From positions 1-12,074 of the forward strand of contig DAOTTW010000392.1 of assembly GCA_034437615.1 (NCBI GenBank): a stretch of 12,074 nucleotides of DNA, written 5' to 3'. This stretch comes from DAOTTW01 sp034437615 (lineage in GTDB: Bacteria; Chloroflexota; Anaerolineae; Aggregatilineales; Phototrophicaceae). The notes under the pieces were generated by a model, which worked only from the letters and a program-made list of their open reading frames with translations, was not told the DNA's origin and did not search any database. The translations under genes and the position numbers were made by a program. Of this stretch, positions 1 through 6,549 are shown piece by piece (the first letter of the stretch is position 1; every line of letters starts with the position of its first letter).

Positions 1-1
1 C

Positions 2-67
2 ATCCTGGCTGAGGCTGAAGCCGAATATGCGCGGGTGGAGTCCGAACTCAGCGCAAAGCTGGCGTAG
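2..67 (+). CDS. 3' end of an unidentified gene (partial)
   Basis: An open frame runs in from the left edge and ends at TAG (65-67), giving 21 C-terminal residues (ILAEAEAEYARVESELSAKL then A). The fragment is rich in Ala and Glu and has spaced Leu/Val/Ile, which fits a C-terminal helix or coiled coil. It is too short to assign a family. An Ala/Glu helix like this occurs at the end of many proteins, for example some tRNA synthetases and ABC-F ATPases. That it is coding is an inference from composition and from the repeat-rich gap that begins straight after the stop. Confidence 0.45.
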   Translation: MLAEAEAEYARVESELSAKLA

Positions 68-82
68 AATCCCTATTCCACA

Positions 83-110
83 CGCCAGCCGCTGGCTTTA
101 GCCAGTGGCG
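83..110 (+). repeat. Palindromic hairpin after upstream stop
   Basis: CGCCA (83-87) pairs with TGGCG (106-110) and CTGGC (92-96) pairs with GCCAG (101-105) around a TTTA loop, leaving a 4-nt bulge. The same bases can refold as GCCAG-CCG-CTGGC (84-96). The ability to switch pairing resembles REP-type repeats. It lies 15 bp after the TAG of the upstream gene and may protect or end that transcript, but it lacks a U-tract. Confidence 0.45.
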
Positions 111-138
111 ACACACACAGACTGGCCTGAGTCGTTGC
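101..138 (+). mobile_element. Right-end remnant of a MITE-like element (copy 1, partial)
   Basis: Positions 101-136 match 10769-10804 in the same orientation, with differences only at 109 (C/T) and 133 (C/A). That places this stretch as the right end of the same element type that sits at 10463-10803. It ends in CCTGAGTCGT (126-135), a one-base variant of the family terminus CCTGAGTAGT. The expected flanking TA is TG here. No matching left end is seen between the window start and 100, so the copy is truncated, diverged, or its interior has been replaced. The outward flank (138-152) is shared with the second copy. Confidence 0.6.
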
Positions 139-222
139 GGAATGTGGGTCATCACTCCGCTTGCATATTTGCGGATGATTATAGCAGCCCACACGCATTC
201 TGCAAAATCTCGTGCAGACTTT

Positions 223-251
223 TTGCAATTTACAAGAAAAATTGCTAGCAT
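223..251 (+). promoter_or_regulatory. Candidate sigma-70 promoter for the secreted peptide-GNAT-racemase cluster
   Basis: TTGCAA (223-228) and TAGCAT (246-251) are separated by 17 bp, each matching consensus at four of six bases. The site lies about 45 bp before the ATG at 295, in the only AT-rich part of the gap. A competing -10, TATGAT (271-276), matches better but has no good -35 partner. Confidence 0.3.
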
Positions 252-294
252 ATGCGGGACCCGAAAAGACTATGATTGCAGAGAAGTCCATGCA

Positions 295-450
295 ATGAAG
301 AAAATCGCTATATTTTTGCTCATTTGCCCGCTGGCTTGGCCTGCGCTGGCGCAGGACGACGAACCGACGACGCTGCGTTGGGGCTTCATGGCAGACGATT
401 CAACCTTCAACACTGTTACACAATCCGACGCATCAGCAGGTGATGCCTAG
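295..450 (+). CDS. Small secreted peptide (51 aa) of unknown function
   Basis: The protein starts with a clear Sec signal peptide: Met-Lys-Lys, a hydrophobic core (about residues 4-14), then PALA before Gln-Asp-Asp, which suggests signal peptidase I cleavage after residue 19. Cys11 lies in the core, but the preceding LLI does not fit a lipobox. The mature part would be only about 32 residues, acidic, with no Cys, repeat or known motif. The ATG at 295 was chosen because the signal peptide starts there; the frame is open farther upstream without a plausible start. An AGAGAAG stretch lies about 9 bases upstream. The stop is 2 bp before the ATG of the acyltransferase gene, so the two are probably co-transcribed and perhaps translationally coupled. 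It could also be the surviving N-terminus of a longer exported protein. I do not recognise the family. Confidence 0.55.
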   Translation: MKKIAIFLLICPLAWPALAQDDEPTTLRWGFMADDSTFNTVTQSDASAGDA

Positions 451-452
451 TT

Positions 453-1241
453 ATGTCCGGCACGATCACGGTACGCGAACTGCACACGATGCCAGAACTC
501 ACGACATGTGTGCAGTTGCAATATGACATCTGGGGTATCACCCCCGGCAACAACACGTCGTCCTACATCATGAATGCAGCCATCCACAACGGCGGAGCCG
601 TACACGGGGCCTACAGCGATGATACCCTTGTTGGCTTCTGCTTCGGCTTCGCCGCCAAACGCCCAGAGGGCTGGCTGCTGTGGTCGCATATGGCCGGGGT
701 GTTACCGGGCTATCAGGGGCAAGGCATTGGCCGCAAGCTGAAGTTCGTACAGCGTACATGGGCCGCCGAAAATGGTTACAGCGCCATCGGCTGGACCTTC
801 GACCCGATGCAGGCTGGCAATGCACGCTTCAACCTGCGGCACCTGAATACAGTGGCCTTTTACTTTCATCCCAACCACTACGGTGAGATGAACGACGCGC
901 TGAATCGCGGTTTGGCCAGCGACCGCCTGGAGGCGACATGGTACACAGCCGACGATGACTTGCCCGACTTGCGCGACGACAACGAAGAGAAAACAGCGCT
1001 CGTCACCGCTGCCGAGGTGTCGTCATTGCCGCAAAGCTGGGATGCACCCGCATACACAATCGAGATTCCGCAAAACCTGAACGACCTGAAGCGGCGTGAC
1101 CTGCAAGCCGCAACGGATTGGCAGACTGCTGTCCGCGAGGCATTGACAGCGGCCTTCGCGAACGGTTATGCTGCCGTCGATTTTCAGACGCAGGATGCGC
1201 GGTGTTACTATGTGCTACGCCGCCACAGACCTCATCTATAG
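453..1241 (+). CDS. GNAT-family N-acyltransferase, COG3375-like
   Basis: This is a 262-aa cytoplasmic acyl-CoA-dependent N-acyltransferase. The acyl-CoA binding motif V-L-P-G-Y-Q-G-Q-G-I-G-R-K-L-K is at about residues 83-97. The long segment that marks this subfamily follows: GWTFDPMQAGNARFNLRHLN from 113, then FYFHPNHYGEMNDALNRG and SDRLEATW to about 163. The C-terminal 90 residues are a variable extension ending in a basic RRHRPHL tail. From family knowledge, COG3375 proteins are often encoded beside N-acylamino acid racemases, and a characterised GNAT of this kind succinylates D-amino acids. Here the racemase homologue follows after 19 bp. I infer that this enzyme makes the N-acyl substrate of that neighbour; the substrate itself cannot be read from sequence. 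An AGGTG sequence lies about 10 bases before the ATG. Confidence 0.85.
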   Translation: MSGTITVRELHTMPELTTCVQLQYDIWGITPGNNTSSYIMNAAIHNGGAVHGAYSDDTLVGFCFGFAAKRPEGWLLWSHMAGVLPGYQGQGIGRKLKFVQRTWAAENGYSAIGWTFDPMQAGNARFNLRHLNTVAFYFHPNHYGEMNDALNRGLASDRLEATWYTADDDLPDLRDDNEEKTALVTAAEVSSLPQSWDAPAYTIEIPQNLNDLKRRDLQAATDWQTAVREALTAAFANGYAAVDFQTQDARCYYVLRRHRPHL

Positions 1242-1260
1242 AAAGTGATAGATTAACCAC

Positions 1261-2433
1261 ATGAAACCAATGACGATTCAAGCGATCAAACTGCACCCCA
1301 TTGCTGTGCCTTTTGTCTCGCCTTTTCGTACCAGCTTTGGCGAGCAGACCTTCAAGGCGGGGATGCTGATTGAATTAACGACATCCGATGGCATTGTGGG
1401 CTGGGGCGAAGCCTCCGTCGAGCTTTGGCCTGGCTATGGCTACGAGACGATAGGCACCGCCGAGCACATCATGGGCGATTTTCTGGCCCCGGCGTTGGTT
1501 GGCAAGACCATCGACAATCCAACGGATACACCTGCCCTACTTGCGGCCTATCGTGGCCACCACGAGAGCAAAGCCGGGTTAGAAACTGCGGTGTGGGATG
1601 CCTGCGCCCGCACGAACGACATGCGCCTTGCGGATTTATTCGCCAGCTACCTGCCCGCAGGCCATACGCCACGCCCTGCCGCGACGGTCGGTGTGAGCAT
1701 CGGCATTCAACCCACCTTTGAGGAGACGATCAGTGTCATCCGCACACGGCTTGAGCAAGGCTATCAGCGCATCAAGCTGAAGATCAAACCAGGTTGGGAT
1801 GTTGATTTAGCCCGTGCAGTCCGCGAAGCGTTGCCCGACGCGACAGTGATGCTGGACGCCAACAGCGCCTATACGCTGGCGGATGCCGAGTACCTCAAGC
1901 AACTGGATGCATTCGACCTGCTGATGATCGAGCAACCGTTGGCCTACGATGACATCTACGAGCACTCCAAGCTGAATCAGGTTGTGCAGACGCCGCTGTG
2001 CCTGGACGAAAGCATTAAGACAGCGGGTGATTTGCGCGTCGCGCTGGAACTAGGCGCGATTGACATTCTGAACTTGAAGCCTGCGCGTGTCGGTGGTTAC
2101 ACCGAAAGCCTGAAAATCTACGAAATTTGCGTCGAGCACGAGCTACCTTTGTGGATTGGCGGCATGTTGGAGGTTGGCATCGGGCGTGCGGCCAACGTCG
2201 CCTTTGCTGCGTTGCCGGGTGTGACGCTACCCTGCGACATTTCGGCAACCGAGCGCTACTTCGACCCCGACATCAGCGAGCCGCCCTTCGTTCTGAACGA
2301 CGACAGCACGCTCAGTGTGCCGGATGGCCCCGGCACAGGCGTCGAGGTCATCCGCGAGCGCGTCGAAGCAGCCGAGGCATACTGGCGAGAAAACTCACCC
2401 TACAAGGCCCTGCGCAGGGCAATTGCCCCATGA
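1261..2433 (+). CDS. menC: o-Succinylbenzoate synthase / N-succinylamino acid racemase (enolase superfamily)
   Basis: This 390-aa enolase-superfamily enzyme belongs to the MenC/NSAR branch. The N-terminal capping domain covers about residues 5-130 (LHPIAVPFVSPFRTSFGEQ, then GWGEASVE). The barrel carries the expected catalytic set: Lys172-x-Lys174 in IKLKIKPGWD, metal ligands Asp199 (LDAN), Glu224 (IEQP) and Asp249 (LDES), and the second acid/base Lys273 (NLKPARVGG). GGMLEVGIGRA (300-310) is typical of the NSAR/OSBS group. Members either dehydrate SHCHC to o-succinylbenzoate in menaquinone synthesis, racemise N-acylamino acids, or do both; sequence alone does not separate these. The preceding GNAT gene and the lack of other men genes favour the racemase role. 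Met1 and Met4 are both possible starts and neither has a strong SD. The stop codon TGA (2431-2433) lies inside a short sequence repeated at 138-152, so repeat insertion may have set the C-terminus. Confidence 0.87.
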   Translation: MKPMTIQAIKLHPIAVPFVSPFRTSFGEQTFKAGMLIELTTSDGIVGWGEASVELWPGYGYETIGTAEHIMGDFLAPALVGKTIDNPTDTPALLAAYRGHHESKAGLETAVWDACARTNDMRLADLFASYLPAGHTPRPAATVGVSIGIQPTFEETISVIRTRLEQGYQRIKLKIKPGWDVDLARAVREALPDATVMLDANSAYTLADAEYLKQLDAFDLLMIEQPLAYDDIYEHSKLNQVVQTPLCLDESIKTAGDLRVALELGAIDILNLKPARVGGYTESLKIYEICVEHELPLWIGGMLEVGIGRAANVAFAALPGVTLPCDISATERYFDPDISEPPFVLNDDSTLSVPDGPGTGVEVIRERVEAAEAYWRENSPYKALRRAIAP

Positions 2434-2446
2434 CCCACATTCCGTA

Positions 2447-2640
2447 ACTACTCAGGTAGGCCCATTTTGCCCGCAACTTGGCCCTCACCCCCTCAATCCC
2501 CCTCTCCCAACCGCCGCTACGCGGCTAGGAGAGGGGGAAGCAAGCCGTTTAAAGCCCCTCTCCCAGTGCCAAAGGCGCGTTCGGGAGAGGGGTTTGGGGT
2601 GAGGGCCAATTCGCGGGCAAAATGGGCCTACCTGAGTAGT
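2447..2640. mobile_element. 194-bp MITE-like element with 45-bp terminal inverted repeats (copy 2)
   Basis: The left arm (2447-2491) and the reverse complement of the right arm (2596-2640) match at 43 of 45 positions. Both begin ACTACTCAGGTAGGCCCATT. The left flank is TA (2445-2446) and the right flank is CA (2641-2642), consistent with a TA target duplication that has decayed by one base. The interior holds two further perfect 10-bp hairpins (2498-2537 and 2555-2592). The element has no coding capacity. It fills the gap between convergent genes, 13 bp after the menC stop and 7 bp from the permease stop (2648), so transcripts from either side would carry a long stable structure. It may act as a two-way terminator; no U-tract supports this. 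Confidence 0.75.
2498..2592. repeat. Tandem pair of CCCCTCTCC / GGAGAGGGG hairpins inside copy 2
   Basis: CCCCCTCTCC (2498-2507) pairs perfectly with GGAGAGGGGG (2528-2537), and CCCCTCTCCC (2555-2564) pairs perfectly with GGGAGAGGGG (2583-2592). The loops are about 20 and 18 nt and differ from each other. With the 45-bp outer stem the whole element would fold as a long stem carrying two arms. Palindromes of this CCCTCTCCC type are, from general knowledge, very common between genes in Chloroflexota genomes. Confidence 0.7.
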
Positions 2641-2647
2641 CACATTA

Positions 2648-3916
2648 CTAGCTAGACCCGAAGATCAGCCCCGGAATTTCACGCAGCTTCGGCACCTGCC
2701 CCGCCAGCAGCGTCTGCACCCGGAAAAGGCGCGCCGCCATCCACATCATACCCACCACGCTCAGCGCCAGTAACGCAAGGCTGATGATAACTTCAAGCGG
2801 CGGCACACTGGATAGCGTCAGGCGCATAATCATCGACAGTGGCGCGGTTATCGGGAAGATGCTCAGGCCGATGGGTAGCGCTGCGCCGGGTGTCTCTAGG
2901 AAAAGCGAGAAGAAGTAAAACGGGATAATCACCGGGAAGACGATCAAACCCGCAAACTGTGGCCCCTCACGCATCGAATTCGACAGCGCACCGATACCCG
3001 CGAACACCGCCGCAATCAACAAATAGCCGAGCACATAGTACATCAGCATCAGCGGCAGCACACCCACAGGCAACTGCAAGCCCGTAAATGTGGCTAACGT
3101 CGCGAACGCCTCCAATGTCCCGGCCACATTCAGCAATAGCACAATCGCCACGCCCCACACGAGGATTTGGAACAGGCCGAGCAAGCCCACCCCCAGAATT
3201 TTGCCTGCGAGCAAATCAAAGGGGCTGACAGACGAGATGAGCACTTCAATCAGGCGGTTTTCTTTCTCCTGGATCACGCTCTGCATCAAGTAGCCGTTCG
3301 TGAAGAACACACCCATGATGAAAACGAAAGCGAAAAGCTGAATCCCGAAGATGTCGGCATCTTCGTTCTGCGCTTGCCCGTCCGTATCGCCCTGCCGCAG
3401 CAGATTGAACTCCTGGAATTGTGCTGGGTTGCGCAAGCGTGCGATCTGCGTTGGCTCAAGCTCCGGCGCGAGCACCAGATAGGCCAGTTGCTGCATTGGC
3501 GCGGCGTTCAACGCAACCGAAAAGCCCGGCTGATGCATCCGCACCGTTGTGTTGTCCGGGTAATCTGCTGGAATTACATAGAAAACGTCAATTTCAGCAG
3601 CTTGCAGGGCTGCACGGGCGGCTTCAATATCCACATACGGCAGCATACGCGCTTGCAGCGGCTCCGGCACCGTGCTGAACAGGCCAGAATTATCGACAAA
3701 ACCGGCTGTCTGGATGCCCTCAAAGTCGAAAAGGTCTTCAAGCTGATCCTGTTGCTCTTGTTCTTCATCCGCGCTCTGTGTGCTGATGAAGTTGTAGCCC
3801 AACATCAGCACCAAGACCAGCAACGGCAAGCCGAATGTAGTGAATAGAAAGCCCTTGCGTTGCAAGTTGCGCCATAGCTCATAGCGGAAAATCTCGTAAA
3901 TGTTGCGCGTATTCAT
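2648..3916 (-). CDS. ABC-2 type export permease, NatB-like (second permease)
   Basis: This 422-aa inner-membrane permease is of the NatB/COG1668 kind. A cytoplasmic N-terminus (about 1-22) is followed by a membrane segment (about 23-44) and a large external domain (about 45-190) rich in Gln and Asp. At least five more membrane segments then follow, at about 190-210, 240-266, 283-308, 321-341 and 375-395. The family signature at the start of the membrane core is clear: IQEKENRLIEVLISSVSPFD at about 215-234, then LLAGKILG. The ATG overlaps the TGA of the upstream permease (ATGA), preceded by GGGAG at a good distance, so the two are translated together. The two permeases share layout but are quite different in sequence, so the transporter is probably a heterodimer on one ATPase. 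The substrate is unknown; NatAB exports Na+, while many relatives carry other cargo. The stop lies 7 bp from the mobile element. Confidence 0.85.
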   Translation of the reverse strand: MNTRNIYEIFRYELWRNLQRKGFLFTTFGLPLLVLVLMLGYNFISTQSADEEQEQQDQLEDLFDFEGIQTAGFVDNSGLFSTVPEPLQARMLPYVDIEAARAALQAAEIDVFYVIPADYPDNTTVRMHQPGFSVALNAAPMQQLAYLVLAPELEPTQIARLRNPAQFQEFNLLRQGDTDGQAQNEDADIFGIQLFAFVFIMGVFFTNGYLMQSVIQEKENRLIEVLISSVSPFDLLAGKILGVGLLGLFQILVWGVAIVLLLNVAGTLEAFATLATFTGLQLPVGVLPLMLMYYVLGYLLIAAVFAGIGALSNSMREGPQFAGLIVFPVIIPFYFFSLFLETPGAALPIGLSIFPITAPLSMIMRLTLSSVPPLEVIISLALLALSVVGMMWMAARLFRVQTLLAGQVPKLREIPGLIFGSS

Positions 3917-5196
3917 GCCTCTGCTCCCATCTGATGCTGATTATTGCGCTCTGCTCGGCCTTTGCCCGTGTCGGCTTCCGCGATGACGCCCATATCAGGC
4001 CGACCACGCAGCACCCGCAGCAACGTCTTGAACGATACACTTTGACCATACAGCAGCAGCGCCCAGCGGAATATCTTCGCGGAAGCCCAGACGATAAACA
4101 CACCCGACGCCAACAAAATGCCGATGCTCAGCAAGAATTGCTCAGGTGGCACACTCCCAAACGCTGAACGTAAGATCATCGCTGTGCCAGAGGTGAACGG
4201 GACCAGTGACAGAATTGTGGGGATGGTGCCATCGGCATCAGTCATAAACTGGATGATGACGAAGAACGGCACCACCGCCAGCAGGCTCAAAATACCCGCG
4301 ACCTGACGGCTTTCCTGCTCACCATCCACAACCGCGCCGACACCAGCCAACACACTGGCATACAGGAAGTACGTCAGCACAAAATACAGGAACGCTAACG
4401 CGATCAGGTCTAGCGGGAACTGGATGGATTGCAGCAGTTCCGTGTTACCGAAAACGACAAAAGCCAGACCGCCCAGCACAGCCCACACGACCAACTGCAC
4501 CAGGCCAAGTGCGCCCAGGCCAAACAGTTTACCCGTCAATAGCTCTATCGGGCGAATGCTGGTAATCAGCACTTCGATAATACGGTTCGTCTTCTCCTCC
4601 ACGATACCGCTCATCAGGAAGCCGCTTGTGAGTTGTAGCGCCATGACAAACACGAACGAAAAAATTACCGGGACGATGAACAGGCCGAGAAAAGCCGTAA
4701 CGCCATTGAGTTCGCGCCCAGTATTCTCCAGGAAGATTATGGTATCAACCGGATCACGCAAGAATTCGGTGGATAAGTCAGATGCTATCGTGCTGGCGAC
4801 TGCACGCCCCAGGACAAGCTCAATGTCGTCTTCGACTTCGTTGGGCATAGAGCCGTTGCCGTAGAATTCCACGCGCCCGTTTGCCTGATAGGTCTGCGTG
4901 ATGACGAAATAAGCATCAATCGCCTGCGCATCCTCCAGCGCTGCACGCGCCGCAGCCGCATCAGCATACGCTACGAAATAGTCGGGCAATTCCACGTCTG
5001 CGGTCAACACCTGCGCCGCATCGACATAGCCCAGCGACTCGACCGTGTTGCTTTCTTCGGATGCAATCGTCACCAACAGCACAATGCCAATCAGGACGAT
5101 CATGAACAGCGGTGCACCAAAGACCGCATATAGAAACGACGGCCTCTTGATATTCGTGATGAATTCGTGTTGCGCAACTAACCAAATGGCGTTCAT
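3913..5196 (-). CDS. ABC-2 type export permease, NatB-like (first permease)
   Basis: This 427-aa inner-membrane permease is the partner of the ATPase encoded just upstream. It has a first membrane segment at about 22-45, an external domain of about 120 residues (46-165), and membrane segments at about 166-193, 224-250, 261-290, 300-318 and 352-374. The signature IVEEKTNRIIEVLITSIRPI (about 198-217), then ELLTGKLFG, identifies the NatB/COG1668 group. The cytoplasmic C-terminal tail (about 385-427) is polar and longer than in the second permease. The ATG overlaps the ATPase stop (ATGA) and AAGGAG lies 7 bases before it, which supports both the start and tight coupling. Its own TGA overlaps the ATG of the second permease. 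Confidence 0.87.
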   Translation of the reverse strand: MNAIWLVAQHEFITNIKRPSFLYAVFGAPLFMIVLIGIVLLVTIASEESNTVESLGYVDAAQVLTADVELPDYFVAYADAAAARAALEDAQAIDAYFVITQTYQANGRVEFYGNGSMPNEVEDDIELVLGRAVASTIASDLSTEFLRDPVDTIIFLENTGRELNGVTAFLGLFIVPVIFSFVFVMALQLTSGFLMSGIVEEKTNRIIEVLITSIRPIELLTGKLFGLGALGLVQLVVWAVLGGLAFVVFGNTELLQSIQFPLDLIALAFLYFVLTYFLYASVLAGVGAVVDGEQESRQVAGILSLLAVVPFFVIIQFMTDADGTIPTILSLVPFTSGTAMILRSAFGSVPPEQFLLSIGILLASGVFIVWASAKIFRWALLLYGQSVSFKTLLRVLRGRPDMGVIAEADTGKGRAERNNQHQMGAEA

Positions 5197-6194
5197 GCAG
5201 CCGCTCCTTCGTCGTCTGTATCGGGTTTACCAGTAGCGTTCGTCTTGATCGCGCCAGCGTCGAGCTTCTGTTGCACCTGCGAGACGTCCGCACTTTCGCC
5301 CGCCACCTGAATGAAGATTTCGTCCAGGGTCGGCACAGCCAATGAAAAGCGCTCAATCGTCATCGCCTCTGATTGTGCAATGGCGCTCAGCACGTCGTCT
5401 GCTGTCGCATCGTCCTGTAAATGCAACATTGTGCCATCACGCCCCAGGTCTTCGGTGCGCGTCACACCTGGCAGGCTGTCCCAGTCGCCTTGCCCACTGA
5501 CGATGATGGCATGTAGCGCGTATTGCTTGCGGATGTCGTCAACCGGACCGTATAGCTTGCGCTCACCCCGGCTAATCATCAGCATCCGGTCGGCCATCTC
5601 TTCGACCTGATTCATCTGGTGCGTACTCATCACAATCGCGCCGCCCTGGTCGCGGAATTCAGTCAGCAGGTCTTTAATCACGATGCGGTTCACCGGGTCT
5701 AGGCCGCTGAACGGCTCATCAATGATAATCAGGTCCGGCTCATGCATGATCGTGGTCACGAACTGCACCTTTTGCTGCATACCCTTGCTGAGTTCCTGCA
5801 CCTTGCTATGCGCGTGCTCTGCCAGATCGACCTTATCCAGCAATGACAGTGCTCTCTTATAGGCATCCTTGCGCGAAACGCCCTTCAGACGCGCTAAGTA
5901 CGCCATCATCTCCGCAACCGGCACATTTTTATACAGCCCGCGTTCCTCCGGCAGATAACCGACGCGGCTCGTAACGCCACTGCCCGCCTTTTCACCCAAC
6001 ACAGTGATCTTGCCCTGGTCAGGCTTGATAATATCCAGAATCATGCGAATCGCTGTGCTCTTGCCTGCGCCGTTCGGCCCCAGCAAGGCAAAAATTTCGC
6101 CCTTCTGCACGTCAAAGGACAGGTTGCGCACTGCCTGAAAATCGCCGTACCATTTCGATATGTTATCTACAGCAATCGCTGTTTGTGTGTTCAC
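5193..6194 (-). CDS. ABC transporter ATP-binding protein, NatA-like
   Basis: This 333-aa cytoplasmic ATPase powers the two NatB-like permeases. In order it has Walker A GPNGAGKST (39-47), a Q-loop region with the LPEERGLY motif (81-88) typical of NatA-type proteins, signature LSKGMQQK (135-142), Walker B LIIIDEP (155-161), D-loop SGLDP (163-167) and switch His192. About 140 extra residues after the nucleotide-binding domain match the usual C-terminal DUF4162-like extension. The start chosen is GTG at 6194: AGGAG lies 7 bases upstream and residue 1 falls just before the first beta strand. The same frame stays open to 6392, but that 66-residue extension has no homology-like features and no SD. 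The gene opens a three-gene operon joined by ATGA overlaps. Confidence 0.9.
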   Translation of the reverse strand: MNTQTAIAVDNISKWYGDFQAVRNLSFDVQKGEIFALLGPNGAGKSTAIRMILDIIKPDQGKITVLGEKAGSGVTSRVGYLPEERGLYKNVPVAEMMAYLARLKGVSRKDAYKRALSLLDKVDLAEHAHSKVQELSKGMQQKVQFVTTIMHEPDLIIIDEPFSGLDPVNRIVIKDLLTEFRDQGGAIVMSTHQMNQVEEMADRMLMISRGERKLYGPVDDIRKQYALHAIIVSGQGDWDSLPGVTRTEDLGRDGTMLHLQDDATADDVLSAIAQSEAMTIERFSLAVPTLDEIFIQVAGESADVSQVQQKLDAGAIKTNATGKPDTDDEGAAA

Positions 6195-6201
6195 GCTTTT
6201 A

Positions 6202-6206
6202 CTCCT
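6202..6206 (-). promoter_or_regulatory. Ribosome binding site that fixes the GTG start of the NatA-like ATPase
   Basis: AGGAG on the minus strand lies 7 nt before GTG (6194-6192). It is the strongest SD in the region and argues against the longer open frame to 6392. Confidence 0.65.
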
Positions 6207-6365
6207 TTTTTGTTCGGATGATACACGACGCATTTTAGACAAGGCTTTTCCAGCTAAAAAACAAGTGCTGATCCATTCCGTGTAGTCTACGTGTCTCACC
6301 CTGTCTGCGTTGCAAAAATTACAACAGGTGTGCCAAAAGGTTAAGGGTATAACAGCGCACCAAAA

Positions 6366-6412
6366 TGTCAAGTTGCATGACAAGCGCGGCATGGTACACT
6401 TAACTTCAGTTA
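6366..6412. promoter_or_regulatory. Candidate operator: two short inverted repeats upstream of the response regulator
   Basis: TGTCA (6366-6370) and TGACA (6378-6382) form an inverted repeat around 7 bases. TAACT (6401-6405) and AGTTA (6408-6412) form a second around 2 bases. The second would be centred near -50 from a start site set by the TATAAT at 6444, a common activator position. Both are short enough to arise by chance. Confidence 0.2.
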
Positions 6413-6443
6413 CTTCTCAACGTTTGTATCGGATTTGTAGCAC

Positions 6444-6449
6444 TATAAT
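6444..6449 (+). promoter_or_regulatory. -10 element for the response regulator
   Basis: A perfect TATAAT lies about 100 bp before the ATG at 6550. At 16-17 bp spacing the -35 (around 6421-6427, CGTTTGT) is poor, so this promoter may need an activator or is only fortuitous. Confidence 0.35.
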
Positions 6450-6549
6450 AGAAGCGATCCTTAAGGGTTCAACAAGACTGCATCAAGGGTTATGCACAGG
6501 CCAACAACACCCCGACAGCAGCACAAAGGAAACGGAATGGAGTATCTTC

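Larger units (their letters stand above)
68..294. other. Intergenic gap with partial repeat element and candidate promoter
   Basis: This 227-bp gap holds three things: a hairpin-forming stretch just after the upstream stop (83-110), the right end of a MITE-like element (101-135) with its flank, and an AT-richer stretch (about 215-255) that looks like the promoter for the downstream cluster. The hairpin has no T-run after it, so it is not a classic Rho-independent terminator. No gene is supported here. Confidence 0.5.
6195..6549. other. Divergent regulatory region between exporter operon and response regulator
   Basis: This 355-bp AT-richer gap must hold both outward promoters. Visible elements are a perfect TATAAT (6444-6449) facing the regulator, a TAACT-TC-AGTTA palindrome (6401-6412), and a TGTCA-N7-TGACA inverted repeat (6366-6382). 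The rightward leader from the TATAAT would be about 95 nt. No clear promoter for the leftward operon was found; TAAAAT (minus strand, about 6235-6240) lacks a well-spaced -35. No gene is supported, although open frames pass through it from both sides. Confidence 0.45.

Noticed and set aside
83..110. Rho-independent terminator after the first partial gene
   Set aside because: The hairpin is good, but no T-run follows, so only a repeat is claimed.
3167..3847. 226-residue plus-strand open frame opposite the second permease
   Set aside because: It is the antisense shadow of a clear NatB-like gene, with low-complexity, His/Arg/Gln-rich sequence and no start signal.
4424..4864. 146-residue plus-strand open frame opposite the first permease
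   Set aside because: It is rich in Ser/Thr/Arg, as expected from the reverse complement of a hydrophobic membrane protein.
6314..6328. TTGCAAAAATTACAA-like near-palindrome in the divergent region as an operator
   Set aside because: The symmetry is limited to the outer three bases and an A/T core, which is expected by chance in an AT-rich gap.
6195..6392. 66-residue N-terminal extension of the NatA-like ATPase (open frame to an ATG at 6392)
   Set aside because: The GTG at 6194 has an ideal AGGAG and sits just before the first strand of the nucleotide-binding domain. The extension has no domain-like features and would fill the promoter region.
6310..6549. Extension of the response regulator to an ATG at 6310
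   Set aside because: The receiver fold begins at residue 4 from the ATG at 6550, which has GGAG 7 bases upstream. The extension would also cover the TATAAT at 6444.
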